DNA of 64,000 nucleotides from Paenibacillus nasutitermitis (lineage in GTDB: Bacteria; Bacillota; Bacilli; Paenibacillales; Paenibacillaceae). Each line of letters begins with the position of its first letter. The first letter of the stretch is position 1. The notes under the pieces were generated by a model. That model did no database searches. It saw only the letters and a list, made by a program, of their open reading frames with translations, and was not told where the DNA came from. The DNA lies in contig NZ_BMHP01000004.1 of assembly GCF_014641075.1 (NCBI RefSeq), positions 619,858 through 683,857 of the forward strand, read 5' to 3'. The translations under genes were made by a program, and so were the position numbers. Shown one piece after another: positions 44,167 through 52,976 of this stretch.

Positions 44167-45150
44167 ATGCAAATCGGATTTATCGGATGCGGGGACATTG
44201 CCAGAATACATGCGCAATGCTTGCTAAATTCCGGATCGATTATCAGGGGCGCTTTCGATATCGTGTCGACTTCGGCGTTACGATTCGTCGAGGCTTACGG
44301 AGGTCGCGTTTATGCTACTGCGGCGGACTTGTGCGCCGATCCGGATATTCAAGCAGTTTATATATGCACCAGACATGATTCGCATGTTCAATATATCGAC
44401 TTGGCATCCTTGCATAACAAGCCTATTTATTGCGAGAAACCGCTCGGGCTTAACGCGGTTGAGGCTCGCAGGGCCGCAGAATTGGTAGATCAGCGGAATA
44501 CGAAATTGATGATAGGATTCAACCATCGATATTCATCGGGCGTGATGGCATTAAAGGGGTTTTTGAAGAAACAAACCAAGAAGTTTAATGTGATGAACAT
44601 TATTTTCGTCTCCGAGCCTTTTCTAGAGGGATGGCCGGGTACCGCGGATGAAGGGGGCGGTGTTATCGTCTGTCTGGGAAGCCATGTATTTGATCTCGTT
44701 AATTACCTTTGCGGAGAAGAGATCGTGGATATCAAAGTGACGGCTTTGCGGAATAGAGCGAATGAAAGCTTGCTTGAGGATACATTCGGAGCCATTTTTA
44801 AGACAAAACACAATCAATTGATTACAATCAGTAGTCATGATCTCGCAACCAGCAGTTTCGCAGACACCCCGGGTCATAATCTGAACACGATCCATGTGGC
44901 CATCGATGATCTCATGGTAACGGCTCAAACATCAAAAATCAATATATATGGATCGGATTATATTGAAACTCACGAATATCCAACCGACAAGCTTGATTCC
45001 TGGGGATATCAAGAAATTAATAATGCATTCCTGAGATATGTAAACGGAAGTCAAGAGGAGATTCCGGATGTTCATCAAGGCGTAAAGGCTGCTGAAATTG
45101 TCGAGCAGTGCGAGCGTCAAATCAGAGGATTGCGGTTCGAAAGGATGTAA
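44167..45150 (+). CDS. Gfo/Idh/MocA-family oxidoreductase
   Basis: 327 residues. A Rossmann start IGFIGCGDIARIH, the family EKP motif (90-92, CEKPLGLNAVEARRAAELV) with the catalytic-type Lys91, and the alpha/beta substrate domain are present (GFNHRYSSGVMALK, DEGGGVIVCLGSHVFDLVNYLCG with the active-site His). Such enzymes oxidise or reduce sugars and sugar derivatives with NAD(P). It is gene five of the catabolic operon, 31 bases after the PLP enzyme. Confidence 0.87.
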   Translation: MQIGFIGCGDIARIHAQCLLNSGSIIRGAFDIVSTSALRFVEAYGGRVYATAADLCADPDIQAVYICTRHDSHVQYIDLASLHNKPIYCEKPLGLNAVEARRAAELVDQRNTKLMIGFNHRYSSGVMALKGFLKKQTKKFNVMNIIFVSEPFLEGWPGTADEGGGVIVCLGSHVFDLVNYLCGEEIVDIKVTALRNRANESLLEDTFGAIFKTKHNQLITISSHDLATSSFADTPGHNLNTIHVAIDDLMVTAQTSKINIYGSDYIETHEYPTDKLDSWGYQEINNAFLRYVNGSQEEIPDVHQGVKAAEIVEQCERQIRGLRFERM

Positions 45151-45155
45151 TTCCG

Positions 45156-46334
45156 ATGAAGAAATCTATGTTTATGTATCCTTGGGACATTTTAGATGAA
45201 GGTATCGGAAGCACACTGGAAAATATAAAGTCGATGGGCATCGATGAAATAAACCTTGCCGTTGCGTATCACAGCGGCAAATTCCTGCTCCCGCATAATC
45301 CGAAGAAAAAAATCTATTATCATGAAGGCGGCAGTGTATATTTTCGAGCCAGGATGGAAAAATACCCGATTTTGAGGCCCGTTGCTGGTGAGGCATATTT
45401 GGCGTTTCAAAACAGTAATGGTTTCATAGAGCGGGAGGATATGCTATCGGGTATCATTCGGGATGGTAGGAGATTGGGAATCGGCATTAACGCTTGGGTG
45501 GTCGGATTTCACAATACGCGATTGGGAAAACTTCATCCGGAATACACGATACGAAATGCATTTAACGAAAATTATTCTCACGGACTATGTCCGGCACATG
45601 AAGCAAACCAGCAATATGTGCTGCAAATGATCAGCGATCTAGCTGATCAATACGATCTAAATGGAATCATTCTCGAATCGTTTGACTATATGGGCTGTCT
45701 GCACGGCGATCATCACGAGATCATTGGAACATATGATCGCCAGAGCCTGGAACAGATGCTAGGTCTTTGTTTTTGTCCTGTCTGTGAAGAATTGGCCGCA
45801 AGGCAGGGCGTGGATGTCCCAGAACTCAAGCATCAGATAAAGATCGGTGTGGATCGCATTCTGAATCAAGAGTCGGCCGGTAATTGTTGGCCGCCTGACG
45901 AGCTGGACGGCTACCTTAAGATGAGGGCCGGCGTTGTTAATGATATCGTGCAAAAAATCGGACAGATTATTAAGCGAAAAAATAATGCCATGCGATTATA
46001 TAGTATTCTTTGGTTAACGGATGGAGCCAATCCCGCTTATTACGGGACGGTTCCTGGAGATCTGAAACTGTCCATTGATGGCTGGATTGCTTGTTACCCG
46101 GCCACTGTCGATGAAATCAGAGCATTCATCAAGCATGTAAAGTCGCTTGTTTCCGAAGAAAAGCTGCATGCGGGATTAAGGATGTTGGCGCCGCAAACCA
46201 TTAACAGCCGACAAGTTCCCTTATATCTGCAAGCATATCATGAAATCGGCATAGAGCATGTTCATTTATATAATTACGGCCTTATGTCGAAGTCTTCATT
46301 AGAGAAGATTAAACAATTTAATGGTGAAATGTAA
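45156..46334 (+). CDS. uncharacterised TIM-barrel-like protein, possible glycosidase
   Basis: About 392 residues from ATG 45156 (AAAGGATG upstream). No signal peptide. Alternating beta-alpha elements (DEINLAVAYHS, LGIGINAWVVGFHN, LNGIILESFDYMG, MRLYSILWLTDG, SIDGWIACYPATVDEIRAFI, AGLRMLAP, EHVHLYNYGLM) read as a (beta/alpha)8 barrel. Possible acidic catalytic residues are Glu in 'ILESFD' and Asp in 'WLTDG'. A conserved-looking CFCPVC pair of cysteines resembles the CDCPQC of the DUF4838 protein. I do not recognise a named family; it is the last gene of the operon and probably acts on the same substrate. Confidence 0.65.
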   Translation: MKKSMFMYPWDILDEGIGSTLENIKSMGIDEINLAVAYHSGKFLLPHNPKKKIYYHEGGSVYFRARMEKYPILRPVAGEAYLAFQNSNGFIEREDMLSGIIRDGRRLGIGINAWVVGFHNTRLGKLHPEYTIRNAFNENYSHGLCPAHEANQQYVLQMISDLADQYDLNGIILESFDYMGCLHGDHHEIIGTYDRQSLEQMLGLCFCPVCEELAARQGVDVPELKHQIKIGVDRILNQESAGNCWPPDELDGYLKMRAGVVNDIVQKIGQIIKRKNNAMRLYSILWLTDGANPAYYGTVPGDLKLSIDGWIACYPATVDEIRAFIKHVKSLVSEEKLHAGLRMLAPQTINSRQVPLYLQAYHEIGIEHVHLYNYGLMSKSSLEKIKQFNGEM

Positions 46335-46819
46335 ATTAAATCTGGTTTATTTTATGTTTGTGAATTGTTTTAATGGTTCAACATATTCAGAATATAGATA
46401 TACGGCAAACGGGCTGAGGTTTGTAGCCTGTATTGGCCCTAAAGCTTGCCATTACAGACACCGTGCTGAACCTTATCACAAGTAGGGCGAAATTTTGCTG
46501 GGATTCCTGAGGAACCAGTGGGGAACAAAACGGAGAAAATGAAAAGACGTCCTTTGCGGAGGAGCTTCTGCTTTAACAGTGTCTTCTCCAGGGCGTCTTC
46601 CTTCATGGTCCTACCACACACATCCATCTGTAGCGGCAGCGGCAGCGGCAGGGAGGGGAAGTAACTTTGACGAGGAGCCGAACCTCTGCGGACATCATCA
46701 AGGCGGAACTATCCGAGGAGGCCATTCTGGCCATCGGATATCGCTAGGGAGCGGGATGAGACCGCATGAAGGTTTATGTTATATTTCTGGCAACGATAGA
46801 ATCATCGATTGGCGCCTGA
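46335..46819. other. gap without a supported gene
   Basis: An imperfect hairpin lies at about 46545-46600 (AAGACGTCC ... GGGCGTCTT). A GGCAGC triplet-like run is found at 46630-46655. A 26-codon frame from a TTG at about 46666 (after GGAGGGG) encodes TSADIIKAELSEEAILAIGYR; it may be a gene relic. Nothing else stands out. Confidence 0.35.
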
Positions 46820-47383
46820 CTAAAGGGCTTTTTTCAAAGAGCGGATGACCTTGCACGGATTGCCGACAGCCAAACTATCTGGAGGAATGTCCTTCGTAAC
46901 GACACTGCCGGCCCCAATTACGCTGTTCGCTCCGATTGTCACGCCTGGCAGGACGATAGCGCCTGCACAGATCCATACATTATCACCAATATGGACTGGA
47001 TGTGTGTATTCCAATCCCGCTAACCGTTGCTCTACATCCATAGCATGTTCTTCCGTTATAAGGCAGACGTTGGGCGCAATAAATACGTTGTTACCAATTG
47101 AAATTTTCCCGCTGTCCATGAGCTTGCAGTTAACATTGAGAAAAAAATTGTCTCCTACCGTGGTATTGTACCCATAAGTGCAAAAAAGCGGCTGCTCTAC
47201 AACGCAATTATCTCCGGTCTTTCCCAGCAGCCCACGAATGGCGACCAGTCGTGCTTCGCGGTCCAGCGGGTGTATATTGTTATATTCGTATAGCTTTTTC
47301 ACGGTATCAGCACGGTCTGCGACAAGCTCAGGATCGCCAGGTTGGTATAACAGACCAGCATGTGATTTTTCTTTTTCGTTCAT
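46820..47383 (-). CDS. maltose/galactoside O-acetyltransferase family (hexapeptide repeat)
   Basis: About 187 residues from ATG 47383 (GAGGAG nine bases upstream). The N-terminal maltose-acetyltransferase domain (LLYQPGDPELVADRADTVKKLYEYN) is followed by left-handed beta-helix hexapeptide repeats with the family signature IGDNVWICAGAIVLPGVTIGANSVIGAGSVVTKDIP. The active-site His lies in 'EEHAMD'. Such enzymes acetylate sugars with acetyl-CoA, probably as detoxification. It stands alone on the minus strand. Confidence 0.88.
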   Translation of the reverse strand: MNEKEKSHAGLLYQPGDPELVADRADTVKKLYEYNNIHPLDREARLVAIRGLLGKTGDNCVVEQPLFCTYGYNTTVGDNFFLNVNCKLMDSGKISIGNNVFIAPNVCLITEEHAMDVEQRLAGLEYTHPVHIGDNVWICAGAIVLPGVTIGANSVIGAGSVVTKDIPPDSLAVGNPCKVIRSLKKAL

Positions 47384-47392
47384 AACAATCAA

Positions 47393-48200
47393 CTCCTCGT
47401 ATTCATATCAGCGAAGGTATTTTAATATAAGGGATGATAAGATTCAACTATAAAATTGCGCCATTGGCATTATCGGGATCGTGAGACAGTGATGGCCTGA
47501 GGGATACGGACAAATCCTTTTTATTTCAGGAGATATTATGAGTAACGACCTGGGGGAACAACCAGTTCAGGCTTTAAGCTTACGGGGCAGACTAGCTTCA
47601 ACCCTAACTCTCAGCGTTCACAGAGATGGGAATTTTGACCCAATCTACTCCTATTGACCTCACGCCCTTTTGCGTATCGGAACCTATGGTAACCATAATG
47701 TTGAAGATTTCCGATGGTAAAATTGCTTTTCGATCAGAAACTAAATCAATCGATATCGTTCCGGTTCCCCCTCCTGAAGGTGATGTATTTAGCCGACGGC
47801 TTCAGATTGATCCCTCCAATAAAATTTTTACATTTTTACCAACAAGTATATCATGAATCATTCTTTAATCTGGAGGTAAAACATTCATCTAACAACTTGC
47901 CCTCCTAGAGATACGTACATAATTGATGTGTTTTCGACTATTCCGTTCAACTATCGGATACGACATGTTGAAAAAATCGCCTTATCATAGGCGATTTTTT
48001 TATTGGGTTTGTTATCGTATTATGATTTTGAACAAAAAATGACCGCCATTTAGGATTTAGGCGATCACGTGATTATTACAATAACGTTTGCAGTTATCGT
48101 GACTGGAATAATTTGTTGTTACTAGAATCTCAAACAATAAAGAGGTTCAACTTCGTTAAGAATAGACCTCTTTGCATGGCAACTTTTCCATTGCTTGTAA
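47393..48200. other. ~800-bp gap with a possible degenerate gene and a terminator
   Basis: ATG 47538, after a good AGGAGATATT, opens a 39-codon frame (MSNDLGEQPVQALSL...) that stops at 47657. Another frame from about 47650 to 47856 continues with DLTPFCVSEPMVTIMLKISD. Together they may be one frameshifted gene of unknown family. The remainder holds the hairpin at 47971-48000. Confidence 0.35.
47971..48000. terminator. bidirectional intrinsic terminator
   Basis: AAAAAATCGCCT-TATCAT-AGGCGATTTTTT is a perfect 12-bp stem with A- and T-runs on both sides, so it can stop transcripts from either direction, including the minus-strand APH fragment. Confidence 0.8.
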
Positions 48201-48668
48201 TTAAGGGATGAGAGCTTTCCAATAATCCCATGCCTTTAAGTAATCCTTCAAATCATGTGGATGGACTTTAACGCAGATTCCAATTCTGCAATAAAGTTGA
48301 AGAATAACTTCCTCAATAAGCCTTGATTTTTCCATTGGCTCATGATTGAGTAATTCGAATGTAGCAAATAATGTTTCTAGGTTCAGGTCATCAGGGGAGG
48401 AACAAAATGCATAAGTAAAATCATAAATAACAGGTCCAACCATTGGCGATGGGTCGATAACACCGGCTAGGGTAGATTCATGAAATACGAAATTATGGAC
48501 ACCAGTATCACCATGTAATAAGTATTTCTTATTAACCTTTGAAGTGCTCTCTATTAGAGATTTTACTTTATTATAATCCTCAATTGGCAGCAGATTTCCC
48601 AAATTATTTCGAGCACCTTCCACACTTCGCTCATTAAACTCACGCCAAGAATCACGCTGTGCTAACAA
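48201..48668 (-). pseudogene. C-terminal half of an aminoglycoside-phosphotransferase-type kinase
   Basis: The 155-codon frame contains the catalytic LLHGDTGVHNFVFHES loop and the metal-binding Asp in AGVIDPSP, the C-lobe of APH/choline-kinase-like enzymes. The ATP-binding N-lobe (about 100-130 residues) is absent: upstream the frame meets a stop and the aspartyl protease gene ends 12 bases before the only start (TTG). It can hardly be functional. Similar full-length proteins phosphorylate antibiotics or small metabolites. Confidence 0.7.
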
Positions 48669-48679
48669 CCGTCCCCATT

Positions 48680-49078
48680 TTAATCGTTATTAAGGTGAGC
48701 CGGATAAATTTCCATTCGATACAGGTCAACAATCATGTTGCCGTTTTTTAAAATATCTAGACCTATTAGGCCATTAATGTAATTAATATCGTCATGGAAG
48801 ATACCGAAATCAATAGGGATGTCCGTCATAACCAAATCGCCTAATTGGATTTGATCTACCTGTTTTCGGAAAGAATACTCATCTCCGCCGATCCCGAAGC
48901 TTCTTACGAGCTTATCTCCGTTTTCGAATTTAATGCCGATCTCTGAGACGGTATCGGAGGATAGAAGGGAATGCGCGGCGCCGGTATCAATAATGAGCTT
49001 GTCAATTGTTAATGATTGTCCTTTATAGCAGATTGTCATGGAAGCTTGCAGCAAACCATCGATGAATTGAATCTGCAT
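48680..49078 (-). CDS. retropepsin-like aspartyl protease family protein
   Basis: About 132 residues from ATG 49078 (GGAG eight bases upstream). The single catalytic motif IIDTGAAHSLLS and the later GLIGLDIL, typical of the flap-psi-loop end, mark the Asp_protease_2-type fold; members act as dimers. No membrane anchor. It starts one base after the stop of the upstream small gene, so they are coupled. Function in Bacillota is not settled. Confidence 0.8.
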   Translation of the reverse strand: MQIQFIDGLLQASMTICYKGQSLTIDKLIIDTGAAHSLLSSDTVSEIGIKFENGDKLVRSFGIGGDEYSFRKQVDQIQLGDLVMTDIPIDFGIFHDDINYINGLIGLDILKNGNMIVDLYRMEIYPAHLNND

Positions 49079-49079
49079 T

Positions 49080-49322
49080 CTACCGGCTCCTGTAGAAAGG
49101 ATTTTTTCTAAGTTCAATTGCTATTTTTTCCTGACCTGTATGATAGACGATATTGTTGTTTCTGCACTTAAATAGTTCCTTGGTTGCTTCGTCAGGATCT
49201 TGGATTGCTTTGATTAGGGCAACTTCGTCAACATATTGCACACTGTCTTCTGTATGAGAGTCCAAAATTTCGAGCAGGACATATTGATCAGGGTAAATGC
49301 TCCGAACTTCTTGCCATTGCAT
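49080..49322 (-). CDS. small hypothetical protein coupled to the aspartyl protease
   Basis: About 80 residues from ATG 49322, preceded by GAGGTG. The sequence MQWQEVRSIYPDQYVLLEILDSH ... LIKAIQDPDEATKELF and IELRKNPFYRSR reads as a small alpha/beta protein. Its stop codon TAG is one base before the protease ATG, suggesting translational coupling and a shared role. This pairing of a short protein with a retropepsin-like gene is a recurring arrangement as far as I recall; the function is unknown. Confidence 0.75.
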   Translation of the reverse strand: MQWQEVRSIYPDQYVLLEILDSHTEDSVQYVDEVALIKAIQDPDEATKELFKCRNNNIVYHTGQEKIAIELRKNPFYRSR

Positions 49323-49462
49323 GATAAACACCTCGCTAATGGGTATTTGATATTTAATTATATCATAATTTTTCGAGTGAAAAGTTGAGTGAGCGTGAGT
49401 TATTCACGTCATTTGTTTATTTATCAGGATGTGTCAGCAGCGGCGACTTATCAGCGGATCGA

Positions 49463-49536
49463 AGTGTGGAGTATCCACGGGAGGAACATGAAGGTGATGG
49501 CCTGGATGATTGGGAATTATGTGGGGTTGGGGTAGG
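49463..49536 (+). pseudogene. relic of the glycerophosphodiesterase gene 3' end
   Basis: 49472-49513 matches the C-terminal coding part of the gene at 21090-21944 at about 41 of 42 bases, and the last 30 bases match its very end exactly. About 55 bases between are deleted. Confidence 0.8.
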
Positions 49537-49678
49537 GAGTGAACGAAACAAACATTAAACCGCGCAGAAGTGTTATTGCGGGATTGAGCCCCGCTTAAAA
49601 CAAGGTCCAATAGCCAGTCGCCGGAAATTTAACGGCGGCTAATATTGTGATTGTGATGGTGCATTTCATTGATTGAGC

Positions 49679-50143
49679 TTACTCATTTGCCTTCTTACCA
49701 ATTGTTAATTCTCCCTCGTGATAATTCTCAATAATTATACCTTCATCAAAATTAATAACCCACGTGTCAAACCCAACAGCAACAATGTCTTCAAAATTCT
49801 TAATTACATCTCCAATTGTCGTTTCTATAACCGGCAGGTTATATTCATTCCAGATAATAAAGTAATTTTGGTTTAAATCAAGGTTATACATGTTTAACTC
49901 CAAAGCATTTTTTATAAATAATTTATGGGAAATAGAGTTCCAATCAACTCGGCCCCATTTAGTGAATCTAAATTCGTTAACCATCTTTTCTGCAAATTCT
50001 TGTGATTTTTCAAGACTATAAACGCGTGAGTTTATATCTAGAACTGCGATACATTCGTTGAATAATTCTCCATACGATGTAATTCTTTTTATGTTCTTCT
50101 TAAGCTGTTCAATTCTAAACCTACGAGCGTTCCTGTCTTTCAT
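49679..50143 (-). CDS. hypothetical protein resembling contact-dependent-toxin immunity proteins
   Basis: 154 residues, start after AAGGATG. AT-rich. The order FTKWGRVDWNSI ... NYFIIWNEYNLPVIET ... VAVGFDTWVINFDEGIIIENYHEGELTIG resembles a family often annotated as CDI toxin immunity protein; this is from memory and uncertain. No toxin gene is next to it, so it would be an orphan immunity gene. Neighbours are the phosphodiesterase relic and the WYL regulator genes. Confidence 0.55.
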   Translation of the reverse strand: MKDRNARRFRIEQLKKNIKRITSYGELFNECIAVLDINSRVYSLEKSQEFAEKMVNEFRFTKWGRVDWNSISHKLFIKNALELNMYNLDLNQNYFIIWNEYNLPVIETTIGDVIKNFEDIVAVGFDTWVINFDEGIIIENYHEGELTIGKKANE

Positions 50144-50221
50144 ATAATCATCATCCTTAATAATCTTAGTGTTCTGTTTGATTGGCCCTTATGGAGTTCT
50201 CCATACTGCTCTTCTAACGAA

Positions 50222-51046
50222 TTACGAAGATAATTCTTCATCAGCTGGGATAACCCCGTAGCGCTCCAAAGCCTTCGTCGATGATTCGAGCATCCGCTTT
50301 TTTAAATAATCGCCCTCGACCACTCGAACCCGCTTCCCCAGAAAACGAATCTTGGAAAGTAAATACTCCATTTCATCCCCAAGCAGAGTAACCCTGACTC
50401 GATAGGTATCGTTCTCCGTATCGTACTCCACATTTTTTTCGAAGCTGGAGAAGGCATAAAGGATGCGGGACAACTCAGCGTTATACACACGGACAATTTC
50501 AATGACCACTTCACATTTACGGGATTCAAGAATCTTTCCGATCTTCTTTAGAATGCTTTCCGCTGCTGACGGCTCGATAGATTCTACTGAGACGGAATGG
50601 ATCTTCTTCAGCCTAGTGCTCATGAAGGCGTGTTGCCTGGTGTGATACCAGAGCAAATACCATTCTCTTTTGACCAAGGAGTATTCCAGTTTATATGGAA
50701 AGCCCGAATGGTCCTTGTTAACACGCCCACCCTTAATCTCGTAGGTTATACGGATGCCCGTCTTATTCATCATGTGCCGGCGCAAAGATCGCAGGAGCGG
50801 GTGGTAGACCTGCTTTTCCATCGTACGGGCTTTTTCAATCAAGTGGAGGGAAATATCCATAACCTGCTCCGGCTCGAGGGCTGCACGCAGCTTGTCCAAA
50901 GTAACCGCAGTGAAAGCATCGGCCGCAGCGGGAAGTTCGAGCAACGTCTTCAGCCATGCCCGTTCGTGTGAGGTGACCATAAAAGTACCGGAATCCTCCA
51001 ACCGGGAGATGATCTGGTGATTAAATATTTTCTCAAACAGATTCAT
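50222..51046 (-). CDS. WYL-domain protein without N-terminal HTH
   Basis: About 274 residues from ATG 51046, with AAGGAGAT upstream inside the preceding gene. The WYL core is at YKLEYSLVKREWYLLWYHTRQHAFMSTRLKKIHSVSV. A C-terminal WCX-type extension (CEVVIEIVRVYNAELSRILYAFSS..RVRVTL) follows. No DNA-binding winged helix is visible at the N-terminus. It overlaps the upstream WYL regulator gene by 14 bases, so the two are coupled and may form a heteromeric regulator. WYL domains bind nucleic acid or nucleotide ligands; with the RtcB operon opposite, they probably sense RNA ends. Confidence 0.8.
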   Translation of the reverse strand: MNLFEKIFNHQIISRLEDSGTFMVTSHERAWLKTLLELPAAADAFTAVTLDKLRAALEPEQVMDISLHLIEKARTMEKQVYHPLLRSLRRHMMNKTGIRITYEIKGGRVNKDHSGFPYKLEYSLVKREWYLLWYHTRQHAFMSTRLKKIHSVSVESIEPSAAESILKKIGKILESRKCEVVIEIVRVYNAELSRILYAFSSFEKNVEYDTENDTYRVRVTLLGDEMEYLLSKIRFLGKRVRVVEGDYLKKRMLESSTKALERYGVIPADEELSS

Positions 51047-52343
51047 AGTAAGACTGAATCTCCTTCCATTCGGCAATTAATTCCCGGCGAAACGAAGCGG
51101 GCTCCAGAACCTCGCAGCTGGAACCGAAACTACGCAGCCACGGCTTGATTTCGGTGATCCCGTTTACTGTGATTTCGTAAATAAAAGAATCTTCATCTTC
51201 GAATACAATTTGTCCCCACTGCCCCTGCAACAGTACGCGTTCTTTGACGAAATTCGGTTCAGAACCTTCCGGATTATAAAATCGGGCACGCACAGTCAAT
51301 GGCCGACCAGTATCAATCAGCCAACTGTACCGTATTTTTTCGGCAAGCTCGTTTTTCTTTTCCTCATACCAAACCTCGTCAACGGATTCTTCCTCTTCAA
51401 TTTGCGTGATACCTTCCATGCGGTATTTCCGAACCCCTTCTCGGCCGTGGGAAAGCAAATACCATCTTCCATATTGATGATCGTAGACGATCTTAAGCGG
51501 TAGTGTCTTTTCGGCTTTGCCTTCCGTATCCCGTTCAAACAGGGGATTGGTGTTTTTGGAGGCGTAGCTTTTTTCAGACTTCGGTGAGAAGTACAGAAAA
51601 CGGACTTTACGGCGGTGACGGATGGCATTAAGAAGTGTAAACAGATGCGCCTCATCCAAAATCCTCGAGTAATAGTGATACTTATATAAAAATGGTTCTA
51701 CGGCATGCTGCTCGACTTGATTGCGCAGAAGATGTTTTTTCAATCCATCACGCAGCAGATAGCCGTGTACGGAAGGGACCTGCGTGTTCGCCATCACATC
51801 CACAAAATCATACAAATCGATAAGCTCTTCATCCGATAAGCTCCGGACCAAGTCGTCTTGGATGTGATACCGGTAGGGGCGAGGTCCGGGCTCCCTCCTG
51901 ATCACTCCGACCTCTTCTAGGTATTTGAGGTCCGACCGAATGGTCTTCTCATCAGGCATAGGAAGATCGGAAGGCAGACTGCTGCAGCAAATATCCAAGA
52001 TTTCCATCGCAGTCAAAGCCCGTTCATTCATCGCAGCCAAAAGCAGCGAGATTCTTTGACGTTCAGATTCCTTTACGGATTTGGCGCGAAATAAAAACAA
52101 GAGCAGTGGATCGGTCGAGTCATAATAGCTGAACCGAATGGTCTCGGAAAATTCCCTGCTCTGTTCCTGCGGCAAATGCTGGTGCAAGGAGCTTACGACT
52201 TCTTTGAGCCGTCTAATCGTTTTATCGAAGGTGTGGACGGAAATACCCAATCTCTCAGCAAACTGTTGTCTGCTGAACGCCCCGCTTGTCAGCACCAGCA
52301 TACGCAGGAATTGAATTTCTTTATCAAAGCTTTCCTTAGCCAA
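51033..52343 (-). CDS. HTH-WYL transcriptional regulator of the RNA repair locus
   Basis: About 436 residues. TTG 52343 is preferred because CGGGGGA lies just upstream and gives MAKESFDKEIQFLRML; an ATG at 52379 has no ribosome binding site. An N-terminal helix-turn-helix (FSRQQFAERLGISVHTFDKTIRRL) and a second winged helix (TIRSDLKYLEEVGVIRREPG) precede the WYL domain (LPLKIVYDHQYGRWYLLSHGREGVRKYRMEGI). A C-terminal domain follows (LTVRARFYNPEG..). Divergent from slipin, the nucleotidyltransferase and rtcB, it is the probable regulator of that operon, taking the place of RtcR of proteobacteria. Confidence 0.83.
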   Translation of the reverse strand: MAKESFDKEIQFLRMLVLTSGAFSRQQFAERLGISVHTFDKTIRRLKEVVSSLHQHLPQEQSREFSETIRFSYYDSTDPLLLFLFRAKSVKESERQRISLLLAAMNERALTAMEILDICCSSLPSDLPMPDEKTIRSDLKYLEEVGVIRREPGPRPYRYHIQDDLVRSLSDEELIDLYDFVDVMANTQVPSVHGYLLRDGLKKHLLRNQVEQHAVEPFLYKYHYYSRILDEAHLFTLLNAIRHRRKVRFLYFSPKSEKSYASKNTNPLFERDTEGKAEKTLPLKIVYDHQYGRWYLLSHGREGVRKYRMEGITQIEEEESVDEVWYEEKKNELAEKIRYSWLIDTGRPLTVRARFYNPEGSEPNFVKERVLLQGQWGQIVFEDEDSFIYEITVNGITEIKPWLRSFGSSCEVLEPASFRRELIAEWKEIQSYYESV

Positions 52344-52502
52344 AGGTATCCCCCGTTCAAATGAAACATCTTCTTCCATTGTAACAGGGGAGGGAATTGG
52401 ATGAAATGGAAAACCTTATGCCCAGTCGTAATACTTTTGCCATGTTCGTTCAGGTTGAAATAAGCGATTATAGAACCTGTAAGATGCATTTAGCAAGGTG
52501 AT

Positions 52503-52520
52503 AAACGCCAAATGGCGTTT
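52503..52520. promoter_or_regulatory. 18-bp dyad in the divergent gap (operator or hairpin)
   Basis: AAACGCC-AAAT-GGCGTTT is a perfect 7-bp inverted repeat just upstream of the structured RNA candidate. It could be a WYL-regulator site or a small hairpin. Confidence 0.4.
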
Positions 52521-52531
52521 CATCATACATT

Positions 52532-52725
52532 GGTTCTTGTTCGGACGGTCGTAACGAGGCGGGGATATCGATTTATCCCGCAGTGCCGTGCATGGTATGT
52601 TCCGGTATCCTGTACGATCGGATCGGTAAGAATCCACTATTTGGGGTTCAATTCCCCAATCGCCTAGGGAGCGATTCTGGTAGAATATTCGACTTTCAAT
52701 CGAGCGAAAATTTGAACAAAAGACC
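52532..52725 (+). ncRNA. candidate structured RNA with permuted tRNA-like module (Y-RNA-like)
   Basis: The ends 52532-52542 (GGTTCTTGTTC) and 52714-52725 (GAACAAAAGACC) can pair over about ten positions. Inside are hairpins at 52560-52581 (GCGGGGATA/TATCCCGC) and 52588-52616 (CGTGCA/TGTACG). Then follow three tRNA-like elements in a row: a T-arm at 52643-52657 (GGGG-TTCAATT-CCCC), a closed acceptor-like hairpin at 52658-52676 (AATCGC/GCGATT), and a D-like ATTC-TGGTA-GAAT. An anticodon-like stem-loop comes last, at 52687-52703 (TTCGA-CTTTCAA-TCGAG). T-arm before acceptor before D-arm is the order of bacterial Y RNAs of the YrlA type, known to neighbour rtcB operons. Transcription is not shown; a weak TTGAAA-17-TGTAAG lies upstream. 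Confidence 0.5.
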
Positions 52726-52976
52726 AAAGGCTAGAATCCCTGGCGGCTAGTATTAGCGCACTGCAGTAAGGCTTTGCAATCCGTGGATACCGATTGAGCG
52801 AAATTCCAGGAAGTTCTCTTGGATTGAAGACAAAGAAGAGCGGCTGAAGCAGGGTCATCCTCTTATTCAAATATCCTTGAAAACTACGGATAGACCGCTT
52901 AGCTAAAACGAGATTCCGCCGGCACCGCAGTGGGATTCTAAGTCCATTGGTCGAACTATTAGGGGGGTTAACTACT

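Noticed and set aside
52557..52666. A normal tRNA gene
   Set aside because: A T-arm and a partial AGGCG/CGCCT acceptor can be drawn, but the interior is 110 nt without proper D and anticodon arms in normal order; the permuted module fits better.
52720..52770. Sigma-54 promoter for the RtcB operon, as in RtcR systems
   Set aside because: TGGCGG...GCGCA does not match the TGGCAC-N5-TTGC consensus, and no RtcR-type activator is present.
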